The notes beneath the pieces were generated by a model. That model ran no database searches and had not been told where the DNA came from. It worked only from the letters and a program-made list of their open reading frames with translations. Source: Xanthobacteraceae bacterium (GTDB lineage: Bacteria > Pseudomonadota > Alphaproteobacteria > Rhizobiales > Xanthobacteraceae). Taken from it: a DNA stretch of 17,586 bases. The stretch is from NCBI GenBank assembly GCA_019746355.1, contig JAIESC010000270.1:1-17586 (forward strand), read 5' to 3'. Below are positions 1-7,547 of this stretch, piece by piece. Every line of letters begins with the position of its first letter. Position 1 is the first letter of the stretch. Position numbers and translations under genes: made by a program.

Positions 1-174
1 GACGGCGCCGCCGGGCATGGGCGCCGAGCGCGGGGCGGGTTCCGGCGCCGGGGGTGGCGCGGGTTGCAATGAAGGCTGCAGCGAGGGCGCGGGCTGCGGG
101 GCCGCTGGCGCCGGACGGGCGGCGGGTGCGGCGTCGGGGACGCGGTTTTCGGCGGCGTTACGCTTTCCGAACAC
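1..174 (-). CDS. cpaF: Tad pilus assembly ATPase CpaF, N-terminal fragment (cut by window edge)
   Basis: Only the first 58 codons are inside the window, so no ATPase motif can be seen. The call rests on position directly after cpaE, 38 bases downstream on the same strand, and on the MFGKRN start, which is typical of CpaF/TadA proteins. The start is GTG at 172-174, with GGAG nine bases upstream; no ATG is available nearby. Residues 14 to 54 are a proline/alanine-rich linker with a repeated SLQP unit, expected to be disordered. In characterised Tad systems CpaF is the cytoplasmic hexameric secretion ATPase that drives pilin extrusion together with TadB and TadC. Those two partners would be expected beyond position 1. 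Sure of the reading frame, fairly sure of the identity. Confidence 0.8.
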   Translation of the reverse strand, partial: MFGKRNAAENRVPDAAPAARPAPAAPQPAPSLQPSLQPAPPPAPEPAPRSAPMPGGAV

Positions 175-212
175 GTTACGTTACTCCAGACACGTCAGCG
201 TCTTGCGTGATC

Positions 213-1469
213 TCACGCCCGTTTCAGCAGCTTGTCGAACAGCGGCGAGAACAGGCTTGGCTTCGACTTCTTCGATTCCGAGCGTCCGGTCAGCAACTGC
301 GCCAGCTGGCGGAACGACTCGGCGGTGCGATGGCTGGCCGACAGTTCCGCGATCATCTGTCCGTTGTTGGCCGCGGCGCCGAACACCTGCGGCTCGAACG
401 GAATGATGGCGACCGGCTGGTCGCCGAGCGCCTTGGCGAAATCGGCGCTCGAGATCTCCGGACGCTTGGGAACGCCGACATTGTTGAGCAGATAATAGGG
501 ACGATGATCGTTCGGACGCGCCGCCTTGAGCAGGTCGAGCATGTTCTTGGCATTGCGCAGATTGGCAAGGTCGGGCATCGCGACGATCAGGATGTCGTCG
601 GCGGCCATCAGCGTGCGGCGGGTCCAGCCGGTCCACTGGTGCGGCAGGTCGAGCACGACAAACGGCATGGACGCGCGCAGCGCATCGATGATCGAATCGA
701 AGGACTCGGTGGAGAAGTCGTAGACTCGGTCGAGTGTCGCCGGCGCCGTCAACAGGCTCAGGTGGTCGGCGCACTTCGACAACAGGCGGTCGACGAAATT
801 GGTGTCGATGCGATCGGGCGAGAACACCGCATCAGCAATGCCTTGCGGCGGATCCTGGTTGAAGTCGAGGCCGGCGGTGCCGAAACCGAGATCGAGATCG
901 GCGACCACCGTGTCGAGCTGCAGGTCGCGGCCGATGGCAAAGGCGATGTTGTGGGCGATGGTGGATGCGCCGACGCCGCCTTTGGCGCCGACCACGGCGA
1001 TGACGCGGCCGACCGGCTTGGCGTCCGGGGCCGAGAACAGGCCGCAGACTGCGCGCACCACGTCAAGCGTGCCGACCGGCGAGATCAGGTAGTCGCTGAC
1101 GCCGCGACGGGTGAGCTCACGATAGAGCAGCACGTCATTCTGGTGGCCAATCACGACCACGCGGGTGCCGCTGTCGCAAACCTCGGCGAGCGTATCGAGG
1201 CCGGTCAGAATGTCGTCGTTGCGGCCTTCGGTCTCGATGATGATGACGTTCGGCGTCGCCGCCGTGCGATAGGCTTCGACGGCCGCCGCGATGCCGCCCA
1301 TCTGGATCTTCAGATGCGCCTTGCCGAGACGCCGGTCTTCGCCGGCGGCCTGGATGGCTGCGGCGGTTTCGACCGTTTCGCAGAAGGCCTGCACGGAAAC
1401 GCGCGGCGCCGGCGCGATGTGTTCGCCGTCGGCTGCGGATTGCCTGGTCCGGGTTGCTTCGTATGTCAT
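213..1469 (-). CDS. cpaE: Tad pilus localisation ATPase CpaE (ParA/MinD family)
   Basis: A 418-residue protein of usual CpaE length. Residues about 24 to 145 resemble an atypical receiver domain. From about residue 154 there is a ParA/MinD-type ATPase with a deviant Walker A, GAKGGVGAST (161-170), in which the position after the last glycine is alanine, as is common in CpaE. The Walker A-prime/switch region contains DLDLGFG (191-197), and VVLDLPH (271-277) is the Walker B region. The last 25 residues are basic. In Caulobacter CpaE is needed for placing the pilus machine at the pole. The ATG at 1467-1469 has only a weak ribosome site. It lies 45 bases after cpaD and 38 bases before cpaF, consistent with one operon. 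Confidence 0.93.
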   Translation of the reverse strand: MTYEATRTRQSAADGEHIAPAPRVSVQAFCETVETAAAIQAAGEDRRLGKAHLKIQMGGIAAAVEAYRTAATPNVIIIETEGRNDDILTGLDTLAEVCDSGTRVVVIGHQNDVLLYRELTRRGVSDYLISPVGTLDVVRAVCGLFSAPDAKPVGRVIAVVGAKGGVGASTIAHNIAFAIGRDLQLDTVVADLDLGFGTAGLDFNQDPPQGIADAVFSPDRIDTNFVDRLLSKCADHLSLLTAPATLDRVYDFSTESFDSIIDALRASMPFVVLDLPHQWTGWTRRTLMAADDILIVAMPDLANLRNAKNMLDLLKAARPNDHRPYYLLNNVGVPKRPEISSADFAKALGDQPVAIIPFEPQVFGAAANNGQMIAELSASHRTAESFRQLAQLLTGRSESKKSKPSLFSPLFDKLLKRA

Positions 1470-1514
1470 TAGCTGCCCAGTCTGATTTGCCTAACGGTCT
1501 GATTGCCTGCGAGC

Positions 1515-2261
1515 CTAGTTGCCCACGTCGCTGATCTTGCCCTTGGCGGCATCGGGGTACACGGTGGCGGTGGATTCGCCCTTGCGATACTTGTCGAGAA
1601 CGACGGTGCGGCGAGCGGTGTAGGTCGGGATTTCGCTGCGCGGCTGCACGAGGTCGGACGGGTTCTCGACCATCGCCGCCATGTTGCGCTGGGTGGAGCA
1701 GCCGAGATTGTAGAACTGCCGGTTCTCGTAGTGCTCGCGGTGATAGGTCGGGCCGAGGTCGTACGGCCACAGCCCGCACGGGCCGGCATCCGCCGTCACC
1801 CTCGGATAATGCAGCCGCATGGTGGCGAGCTTGCGCGGATCGCCGCCGGCGGTGTTCGGGCGCGTCGCTACCGCATCCGGCGGAACGCCGGCGGCGGCGA
1901 GGATCGAGCGGACCTCCTGCAAGGCGGCCGCGGCGCTGCGCTCGTTGGGCGTGCCGGCCGGCACGTCGATGATGAGGCCGCCGGTGCCTTCGTTCCGCCA
2001 GGTCTGCGCGAAGGCGAGCACGTCCGCGCGCTGGGTGGCGGTGAGCGTGCCGCGGCGGTTGCCGATGAACAGCTCGACGGTGCGCGGCGCTTCCTTGAGC
2101 ACGATCGGATGGCGCTGCCGGTAGTCCTCCGGGATAGAGTCGAGCAGCGCCTCAGAGGCGGTGTAGCAGCCGGCGAGGATCGCTGCCGCGGTCCCGAGCA
2201 CGAGCGTTCGCAGCCCGATGGCGACGTAGGCCCTAGCGTGGTGCGCTGGTGTAGAGTTCAT
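1515..2261 (-). CDS. cpaD: Tad pilus assembly lipoprotein CpaD
   Basis: A 248-residue predicted lipoprotein. A hydrophobic signal stretch (residues 13-31) ends in the lipobox LAGC with acylated Cys32. The body has the CpaD family pattern: an early VELFIG strand, a ThrAlaThrGln-Arg segment, and a later PCGLWPYDLG motif (161-170) followed by NLGCSTQRNMAAMV around residue 186, with two cysteines (162, 188) that could pair in the periplasm. In this family CpaD is the outer-membrane pilotin-like partner of the CpaC secretin. The reading frame is open another 64 codons upstream into cpaC, but ATG 2259-2261 has GGGGGA eight bases before it and is directly followed by the signal peptide, so it is the start. 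The gap to cpaC is 25 bases. Confidence 0.92.
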   Translation of the reverse strand: MNSTPAHHARAYVAIGLRTLVLGTAAAILAGCYTASEALLDSIPEDYRQRHPIVLKEAPRTVELFIGNRRGTLTATQRADVLAFAQTWRNEGTGGLIIDVPAGTPNERSAAAALQEVRSILAAAGVPPDAVATRPNTAGGDPRKLATMRLHYPRVTADAGPCGLWPYDLGPTYHREHYENRQFYNLGCSTQRNMAAMVENPSDLVQPRSEIPTYTARRTVVLDKYRKGESTATVYPDAAKGKISDVGN

Positions 2262-2286
2262 GTGCGGGTCCCCCACGTTACGTCGC

Positions 2287-3732
2287 TCAGTCGAGAATGA
2301 AGCCGTACTTGCCGGTGTAGGAAATCTTGTCCTGCGGCTTCGGCGACGGCACGCCGTAGAGGCGATTGAGCCGGCCGAGCAGATAGGTCTGGGGGTCGGC
2401 TGCGTCGGCGAAGCCGTCGTTCGGCCGCGACAGATTCTTCTGCGCCGTCGCACGGACGGTGTACGGCGTGACGATGATCACGAGCTCGGTCTGCCGGTTG
2501 ATGAAGTCGCGGCTGCGGAACAGCTGCCCGAGGATCGGGACCTGCATCATGCCCGGGATGCCGTTGATCTGCTGTTTGGTCTGTTCCTGAATCATGCCGG
2601 CCATGGCGAGTGCGCCGCCGGAGGGAAGCTCGACCGTGGTCTCGGCGCGGCGGGTGCGGATCGACGGAATGGTCAGCGTCGTGGTCTCGGTGGCGCTGAC
2701 CTGCTGCGTCAGCGTGAGCTGGTTATCGGTCGAGAGTTCCGACACTTCGCTCATCACCTTGAGGCTGATGCGGCCCTCGCCCAGCACCACCGGTGTGAAG
2801 TTCAGGCCGACGCCGAACTTCTTGTATTGGATCTGGTATTGGCAGTTCCGGGTGACGGGGTCGCAGGTATAGCCTGCGGGCACCGGGAATTCGCCGCCGG
2901 CCAGGAAGTTCGCGCTTTCACCGGAGATCGCGGTCAGGTTCGGCTCAGCGAGCGTGCGGATCACGCCCGCGCGCTCCATCGCGCGCAGGGTCGCGTTGAC
3001 GTTGTTGAAGCGTGAGGTGATGCCGTTACCCGTGACCAGCGCCGACCCGTAGACCGGAAACGGGTTGGTGTTGTTGAAGCTGAGCACCGACGTGCCGGAT
3101 CCGATCGAGCCGTTGAGGTCGATGCCGAGCTGCTTGATCACGTCGCGCTGCATCTCGGCGACCGTGACCTTCAGCATGACCTGATCGCGGCCCGAGACGG
3201 TGATGCTGTTCACAACCTTGCGGCCGTCATCGACCAGGCGCGAGGCGATGTCGTAGGCGGTCTGCGCCTCGAGCGGGCTCGTCACGACGCCGGTCAGGAC
3301 GACGCCCTCGCCCAGCCCCTCGACCCTGATGTCGACGTGCGGCAGCGCCTGCCGGATCGCGGCGCGCAGCCCGTTGAGGTCGCGCGTGACCGCGATGTCG
3401 AGGCCGATGATCTGCTGGCCGCTGTGATCGAAGAAGAACACGTTGGTCTGGCCGACCGTCGACCCGATGATATAGGCGCGCCGCGCCGAACGGATCACCG
3501 CATTGGCGATCTTCGGGTCGGCCACCAGCACGTCCTTGACGTCGCGCGGCAGATCGATGACGACCGACTTGCCGATGCCGAGCGGGACGAAACGCGAGCC
3601 GGAGTCGCTTGCCGCCACGTTGACCGTCTGCTGAACCCGGTCGGCCGCGGGCGCGCTGCCGGCGGCAGCGAGCCCGAAGGCGGCGATCGAGGCCAGCAGC
3701 AACGTGGTGCGGATCAGCGGCATTTCGGCCAT
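2287..3732 (-). CDS. cpaC: Tad pilus outer-membrane secretin CpaC
   Basis: A 481-residue secretin that forms the outer-membrane channel of the Tad pilus. Domains in order: Sec signal peptide (about 1-30), pilus-type N-terminal domain (about 45-115, ending NVFFFDHSGQQIIGLDIAV), a BON-like domain (about 118-182) and the secretin core (about 185-430). The core carries LAEPNLTAISGESANFLAGGEFPVP (read in two parts, residues 261-285) and the secretin signature VPILGQLFRSRDF (398-410) with NRQTELVIIVTP after it. A cysteine pair, C290 and C297, sits in the gate-region loop. ATG 3730-3732 has GAGGGG seven bases upstream, better placed than the in-frame ATG three codons later. The 23-base gap to cpaB supports co-transcription. 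Confidence 0.95.
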   Translation of the reverse strand: MAEMPLIRTTLLLASIAAFGLAAAGSAPAADRVQQTVNVAASDSGSRFVPLGIGKSVVIDLPRDVKDVLVADPKIANAVIRSARRAYIIGSTVGQTNVFFFDHSGQQIIGLDIAVTRDLNGLRAAIRQALPHVDIRVEGLGEGVVLTGVVTSPLEAQTAYDIASRLVDDGRKVVNSITVSGRDQVMLKVTVAEMQRDVIKQLGIDLNGSIGSGTSVLSFNNTNPFPVYGSALVTGNGITSRFNNVNATLRAMERAGVIRTLAEPNLTAISGESANFLAGGEFPVPAGYTCDPVTRNCQYQIQYKKFGVGLNFTPVVLGEGRISLKVMSEVSELSTDNQLTLTQQVSATETTTLTIPSIRTRRAETTVELPSGGALAMAGMIQEQTKQQINGIPGMMQVPILGQLFRSRDFINRQTELVIIVTPYTVRATAQKNLSRPNDGFADAADPQTYLLGRLNRLYGVPSPKPQDKISYTGKYGFILD

Positions 3733-3755
3733 GTCAGGTCCCCTCGTCTTTCCCG

Positions 3756-4556
3756 TTATTTCGGCGTCTGGATCGTGGTGACGCCGTAGCGAACGATATT
3801 CACGCCGTTGCGGCGCCCGCCGCGGTCTCCGGTGGCTTCGCCCTTGTCGCCGCCCGCGTCGGCCAGGCTGCGCAACGCCAGCGAGAGCTGGCCTTGCGTG
3901 CGCGACATCACGAGCCGCTCTGCCTGAGGTTGCGTGAGCTCGAGCGTCACGGTCCTGCCGACCACGACGCGCTGGCCGCCCTTCTCCTCGACGGTCTGAT
4001 CGATCGCCAGGACGCGTACGTTGGACAGGATGGTTTCGCTGGTATGGACCTCGACGCCGGCGGCCTTCTCGGCTTCCTTGTCTCGCCGGGAGAGGATCAC
4101 GTCGACGCGATCATTCGGCAGGATGAAGCCGGCTGCGCCAGTCTCGGGCGTAACGTCGGTCGAGATCGCGCGCATGCCCGCCGGCAGGATCGCGGCCATG
4201 TAGCCCGAGCCCTGGCCCTTGATCAGGCGCGCTTCACGGATCGGTTCGCCGGAGAAGAACGGCGAGCGCGCGATCGAGCCGGCGACCTGATTCATCGCGT
4301 CGGGCTTGTCGTTGCGGGTGACGAATTGTCCGTTGCTGGCGGCTTCCGCCGGCCAGGTCTGCCACCGCAAGTTGGCGGCCGAAATGGGTTGTCCAAGACC
4401 GATGTCGCCGCTGGCGACCAGCACGTCGACGGTCTGGAGCGGTGCGACCGGCGCCTGCACGATCTGTGCGGGCCGATCCGAGCGCCCGGCCAAGAGAGCG
4501 GCAATGCCGCCGGCAGCGAGCGCAACAAGCAGAACAACGATACGCGCGGGTTTCAT
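3756..4556 (-). CDS. cpaB: Tad pilus assembly protein CpaB/RcpC
   Basis: A 266-residue protein with an N-terminal membrane anchor or signal (residues 5-23), an SAF-like domain (about 41-111, with VASGDIGLGQPI) and a CpaB/RcpC domain (about 118-232, with LPAGMRAIS, LPNDRVDVILSRR and VTLELTQPQAERL). The C-terminus (233-252) is rich in Gly, Asp and Arg and probably flexible. CpaB acts in the periplasm with the CpaC/CpaD outer-membrane complex. A GTG three codons upstream (4563-4565) is possible, but ATG 4554-4556 has GGAAAG eight bases before it, whereas the GTG would overlap that site, so I chose the ATG. It is the first gene of the cpaBCDEF run, after a 263-base gap that probably holds its promoter. 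Confidence 0.92.
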   Translation of the reverse strand: MKPARIVVLLVALAAGGIAALLAGRSDRPAQIVQAPVAPLQTVDVLVASGDIGLGQPISAANLRWQTWPAEAASNGQFVTRNDKPDAMNQVAGSIARSPFFSGEPIREARLIKGQGSGYMAAILPAGMRAISTDVTPETGAAGFILPNDRVDVILSRRDKEAEKAAGVEVHTSETILSNVRVLAIDQTVEEKGGQRVVVGRTVTLELTQPQAERLVMSRTQGQLSLALRSLADAGGDKGEATGDRGGRRNGVNIVRYGVTTIQTPK

Positions 4557-4819
4557 ACGCTTCACTTTCCACGATACGCGGCGACTGACTCTCGCCGACT
4601 CTTCGACACGATGCCCCCCACCTGATAGGTGGTTTGCGCACTCCGGATTTCAGCAGCTAAACGTCAAAGCATGGTTAATGACCGGTATCTAAATAGAATT
4701 AATGCTTGGTTGATCACGCACATGCCGCGACATTCGTAAACGCATCATGAAGATCGGCGCACGACGGCGCGGCCGATCACAGTCCAACACTTGCAGTCGG
4801 CGAAGAGCGCGTCGCGACG
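4557..4819. promoter_or_regulatory. Noncoding gap between cpaA and cpaB; probable cpaB operon promoter region
   Basis: No believable gene here. The part at about 4660-4710 is clearly AT-richer than the surrounding DNA. It contains TTAA-N7-TTGA at 4699-4713, one base away from the CtrA consensus TTAA-N7-TTAA, and lies roughly 140 to 160 bases upstream of the cpaB start. I could not pick out a convincing -35/-10 pair. The role as promoter region is inferred from position and base composition. Confidence 0.45.
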
Positions 4820-5326
4820 CTAGCCGGCGATCGCTTTCATCCAGATGGTGTCCGGATAGACGGCGAGGGCGGCCGCCGCGAGCGCGATCCCGTAGGGCAC
4901 GCCGGTGTCCCTGCGATGCAGGCGTTCGGCCCATGGCTGGCCGCTCAGGAAGCGGGGCAGCGGTATGCCGCGCACCTGCAGCAGCAGGAAAGTCAACAAG
5001 CCGCCGAACAGCGATGCATTGATCAGATACGGCAGCAGATGGTCGAACCCGAACCAGAGCGCGGTTGCGGCTGCAAGCTTGGCGTCGCCGCCGCCGATCC
5101 AGCCCATCGCAAAGAACACGAAGGCCACGACCAGCACGAGAGCGGCCGCGCCGACATGCATCATGACCGCGGCCGGGCTCATGCCGATCACGAAGGCCAT
5201 GACGCCGAAGCCGGCGATCAGGACCAGCGAGACGCGGTTCGAGATCGTCATGGTCAGGAGATCGCTGGAAGCCGCGAACGACATGAGCGCGGGAAACAGG
5301 ATCAGCGTTGCGGCATTCGCGAGCAT
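4820..5326 (-). CDS. cpaA: Prepilin peptidase CpaA/TadV (A24 aspartic protease)
   Basis: A 168-residue polytopic membrane protein of usual TadV length. It has the two aspartates expected for the A24 family: D22 in FAASSDLLTMTISNRVSL and D81 in the GGGDAK motif (78-83). TGVPYGIALA near the C-terminus (141-150) is also typical. Four to five hydrophobic segments cover the rest. It would cleave the leader of the Flp pilins and of the TadE-like pseudopilins after the conserved glycine at the inner membrane. The ATG at 5324-5326 is the first hydrophobic-segment-proximal start; its ribosome site is weak. It lies downstream of the second pilin on the same strand, separated by 176 bases that contain a hairpin (5425-5454), so it may receive only part of the pilin transcription. 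Confidence 0.92.
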   Translation of the reverse strand: MLANAATLILFPALMSFAASSDLLTMTISNRVSLVLIAGFGVMAFVIGMSPAAVMMHVGAAALVLVVAFVFFAMGWIGGGDAKLAAATALWFGFDHLLPYLINASLFGGLLTFLLLQVRGIPLPRFLSGQPWAERLHRRDTGVPYGIALAAAALAVYPDTIWMKAIAG

Positions 5327-5424
5327 GACGGTACGAACTCGATGACGGGCCGCGCAGCGGCGGCTTGCACCCGGATTCTAGGCTGCGTCTCCTTGCGGTT
5401 CAGTTAGCATCGCCCGGAAAGGCA

Positions 5425-5454
5425 GCGCCCGCCGAAGTGGACCTCGGCGGGCGC
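5425..5454 (-). terminator. Hairpin between pilin gene and cpaA (terminator or attenuator)
   Basis: A perfect 11-base inverted repeat, GCGCCCGCCGA and its complement, with an 8-base loop, starts 49 bases downstream of the pilin stop codon. On the minus strand it is followed by TGCCTTTCC, a poor U-tract, so termination may be incomplete and let some reading into cpaA. It could equally stabilise the 3' end of the pilin mRNA. Confidence 0.6.
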
Positions 5455-5502
5455 AAACGCTGAATCTTCAGCCGATGCACGTGTGGACGCAGACGGCGTC
5501 GC

Positions 5503-5664
5503 TTACTTAAGGGCGTTTTGAACCGACGTGAACGTCGTGTTCAGGCCCGAACCAACGCCCACAACCACGCCGATGATCGCAACAGAGATGCCAGCGGCGA
5601 TCAGGCCGTATTCGATAGCGGTCGCACCCTTTTCGTCGCGGAAGAAACGCTTAATCGTCGACAT
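5503..5664 (-). CDS. pilA: Flp family type IVb pilin (second of two)
   Basis: A 53-residue Flp pilin. After a basic leader, MSTIKRFFRDEKG, cleavage is expected between G13 and A14, giving a 40-residue mature subunit beginning ATAIEYGLIAAGIS. The Flp motif, with Glu at mature position 5 and the following Tyr, is present. The mature part is almost all one hydrophobic helix with a short tail, LNTTFTSVQNALK. ATG 5662-5664 has a strong GAGGAG six bases upstream. It is too short for many gene callers. About 160 bases and a strong terminator separate it from the other pilin, so it should have its own promoter in 5665-5822. Subunit of the pilus fibre, processed by CpaA; which of the two is the main pilin cannot be told from sequence. 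Confidence 0.93.
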   Translation of the reverse strand: MSTIKRFFRDEKGATAIEYGLIAAGISVAIIGVVVGVGSGLNTTFTSVQNALK

Positions 5665-5822
5665 TCAAGACTCCTCACTCTGGTTTGACACAACGTGCCC
5701 TGCACGCGAGGTTTGTAACCCCCTACGGCTGAACGCTTTGTGTGCCGAATGATTCAAATCGTATCGAAAGGCTCCGTATAATTACTTATCTCTCAACGCA
5801 TTTAGCAGGCGCCCAAGAAACG

Positions 5823-5853
5823 AAAAGGCCCCGGCGCACCGCCGGGGCCTTTT
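5823..5853 (-). terminator. Intrinsic terminator between the two pilin genes
   Basis: A perfect 14-base inverted repeat with a 3-base loop: AAAAGGCCCCGGCG, CAC, and the complement. On the minus strand the GC stem is followed by TTTTCGTTTCTT, a good U-tract. It begins about 24 bases after the stop of the upstream pilin, where a rho-independent terminator is expected. Because of the flanking A and T runs it would work in both directions. Confidence 0.85.
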
Positions 5854-5876
5854 GCAAACTCTCCAGACCGGGTGCC

Positions 5877-6041
5877 TTATTTCAGCGCGCCCTGAACGCT
5901 GGTGAAGGTCGTGTTCAGCTTCGAGCCGAGGCCTTGTACGACCGCGATGATCGCGACCGAGATGCCTGCGGCGATGAGGCCGTATTCGATGGCCGTCGCG
6001 CCCGACTCGTCCTTCACAAAGCGCGTAACTAGGTTCGTCAT
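5877..6041 (-). CDS. pilA: Flp family type IVb pilin (first of two)
   Basis: A 54-residue Flp pilin, MTNLVTRFVKDESG followed by mature ATAIEYGLIAAGISVAII. Cleavage after G14 gives 40 residues, the same length as its neighbour. The first 18 mature residues are identical in the two pilins; they differ at positions such as AVVQGLGSK against GVVVGVGSG and at GALK against NALK. In-frame ATGs exist 12 and 21 bases upstream, but ATG 6039-6041 has TGGAG six bases before it and gives the normal leader length. It is the first gene of the minus-strand pilus locus and faces a long AT-rich upstream region. Structural pilus subunit, cleaved by CpaA. Confidence 0.92.
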   Translation of the reverse strand: MTNLVTRFVKDESGATAIEYGLIAAGISVAIIAVVQGLGSKLNTTFTSVQGALK

Positions 6042-6560
6042 CTTCAACTCCATAAGGTCCACACGTGGCTGTCTGAGCGCGGTCGGCGGTCCTTGTTTGG
6101 CTGGACCGGTCCGGCACCGTGGCGTGGAACTTACTGAGAGCCCTCTTGCATCGGAGTTAATCTAATCAAATAAAATTAGAGTTTTAGATAGAATAGCCTC
6201 TGTAGTTAATAACAAATTTATCGAAGTTGTTGGTGGTTAACAGGTTGCTTATTCTGGTTTTCAACAGATGATTTGAGATTGTAATCTTTCCGAGACCATA
6301 GAACTTCTTGAACAAAGTACAGCAACTTCCGCACGGAGGGCGAAGACGAAATCGCAATCTGGATGGGAACGACAGCCGCGGGCAAGGTCGCCGGCGCGAA
6401 ACAACCACCCGGAGCGCGCATCAACTTGAGGAGATCGTGCGGTATCGCAGCGTTCACAGCATCTTAACTGCGCCGGCGCGATATCTCGAAAATCGCAATC
6501 GCGCGAGCGACGTGCGCAAGTGCTGTTGTGCAAGTGCTTCAGTATCCAGGTGTCGGCGCC
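6042..6560. promoter_or_regulatory. Divergent noncoding region between pilin and hydroxylase genes
   Basis: 519 bases with no supportable gene; the short open frames in it are Arg/Cys-rich and lack ribosome sites. The segment 6155-6310 is much more AT-rich than the rest of the window and lies about 115 to 270 bases upstream of the first pilin, so it probably holds the pilin promoter and regulator sites. Seen in it: an inverted repeat TCTAAT-N8-ATTAGA at 6161-6180, and TTAA-N7-TTTA at 6206-6220, one base from the CtrA consensus. From about 6330 to 6560 the sequence is GC-rich, leads into the plus-strand hydroxylase gene, and shows no motif I can name. Confidence 0.5.
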
Positions 6561-7439
6561 ATGTTGGCAGAGATCGTTGCAGTCATTGACTCCATCGGCC
6601 TGACGGTGATGAGGCTTCTGCCGGTCCTGTTGATCCTCGGTGCCGTCTTCGCCGTGCTGAGTTACTTCTGGGCGTGCAATCCGGGCCGCCCCTGGTGGTG
6701 CAAGCGCGAACTCGTCACCGATCTCGTCTACTGGTTCGTGATCCCGCTGTTTGCGCGCTACGCCCGCATCGGCCTTTTGGTGATGGGCGCGGCGTGGTTG
6801 TTCGGCATCAACACCCCGCAAGGCCTGATCGAATTCTACGACAACGGCCATGGGCCGCTGGCGCAGCTGCCGATGTGGGCGCAGGCAGCAATCTTCCTGA
6901 TCGCGTCGGACTTCATCATGTACTGGCTGCACCGCGCCTTTCATCGTCCGACGATGTGGCGTTACCACGCGGTGCATCACTCGTCCGAGGACCTCGATTG
7001 GATCTCGGCCGCGCGCTTCCATCCGATCAATATCTTCTTCGGCAGCGTGCTCGCCGACGTCGTGATGCTGCTCGCCGGGATTTCACCGCACGTCCTGGTC
7101 TTCCTTGGGCCGTTCACGATCGCGCATTCCGCCTTCGTGCACGCCAACCTGAACTGGACGCTCGGGCCGTTCAAATACCTGATCGCCGGCCCGGTCTTCC
7201 ACCGCTGGCACCACACCGCGGCCGACCTCGGCGGCGACAGGAATTTTGCTTCGACCTTTCCGGTGCTCGATCTGATGTTCGGCACCTACTACATGCCGAA
7301 GGACAAGATGCCCGATGCCTATGGGGTGTCCGACCCCATTCCGGCGTCGTTCATGGGCCAGATGGCCTATCCGTTCCGCCGGTCCGGTTCTGAAGCTGCC
7401 GGGGTGCGGTCGCCTGAAGCTCAGACAAGCGCCAGATAA
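6561..7439 (+). CDS. Fatty acid hydroxylase / sterol desaturase superfamily membrane protein
   Basis: A 292-residue integral membrane di-iron oxygenase homologue. The family's histidine clusters are all present: HRAFH (124-128), HAVHH (136-140) and HRWHH (214-218), plus H189 and H194 in AHSAFVHANLNW. Four or so hydrophobic segments (about 14-34, 58-80, 109-122, 160-190) flank them. Family members hydroxylate or desaturate lipids, sterols or carotenoids; the substrate here cannot be told. The frame is open to a GTG at 6528, but ATG 6561 with a modest AGGTG upstream and a following hydrophobic stretch is the more likely start. It lies between the pilins and a stand-alone secretin domain gene on the other strand from the pilins. 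A link to the pilus is only suggested by position. Confidence 0.88.
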   Translation: MLAEIVAVIDSIGLTVMRLLPVLLILGAVFAVLSYFWACNPGRPWWCKRELVTDLVYWFVIPLFARYARIGLLVMGAAWLFGINTPQGLIEFYDNGHGPLAQLPMWAQAAIFLIASDFIMYWLHRAFHRPTMWRYHAVHHSSEDLDWISAARFHPINIFFGSVLADVVMLLAGISPHVLVFLGPFTIAHSAFVHANLNWTLGPFKYLIAGPVFHRWHHTAADLGGDRNFASTFPVLDLMFGTYYMPKDKMPDAYGVSDPIPASFMGQMAYPFRRSGSEAAGVRSPEAQTSAR

Positions 7440-7547
7440 GCATTTGCAGTTGATTCACCAATTTCGCGTCATCTAGGGGTCTGAAAGACCTGCCCATTCG
7501 GCGGCCGCGTGTTGGCCGGGCCCGATGCGTAGAGCGGGAGAGTACAA

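Noticed and set aside
54..1472. A 472-codon plus-strand open frame antisense to cpaE and cpaF
   Set aside because: It mirrors the codon pattern of cpaE in a high-GC genome; the product is Arg/Gly/Asp-rich with no family motif, and cpaE is certain on the other strand.
2260..3015. A plus-strand open frame inside cpaC
   Set aside because: Low-complexity composition rich in Arg, Ala and Gly; it lies wholly over a clear secretin gene and has no ribosome site.
6120..6320. Possible horizontally acquired island because of the AT-rich composition
   Set aside because: Only about 150-200 bases, noncoding, no repeats or mobility genes at the edges; it fits a promoter region.
6184..6589. Short open frames on both strands in the gap between pilin and hydroxylase genes
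   Set aside because: No ribosome sites, Arg/Cys-rich or AT-driven composition, mutually overlapping; a regulatory region is more likely.
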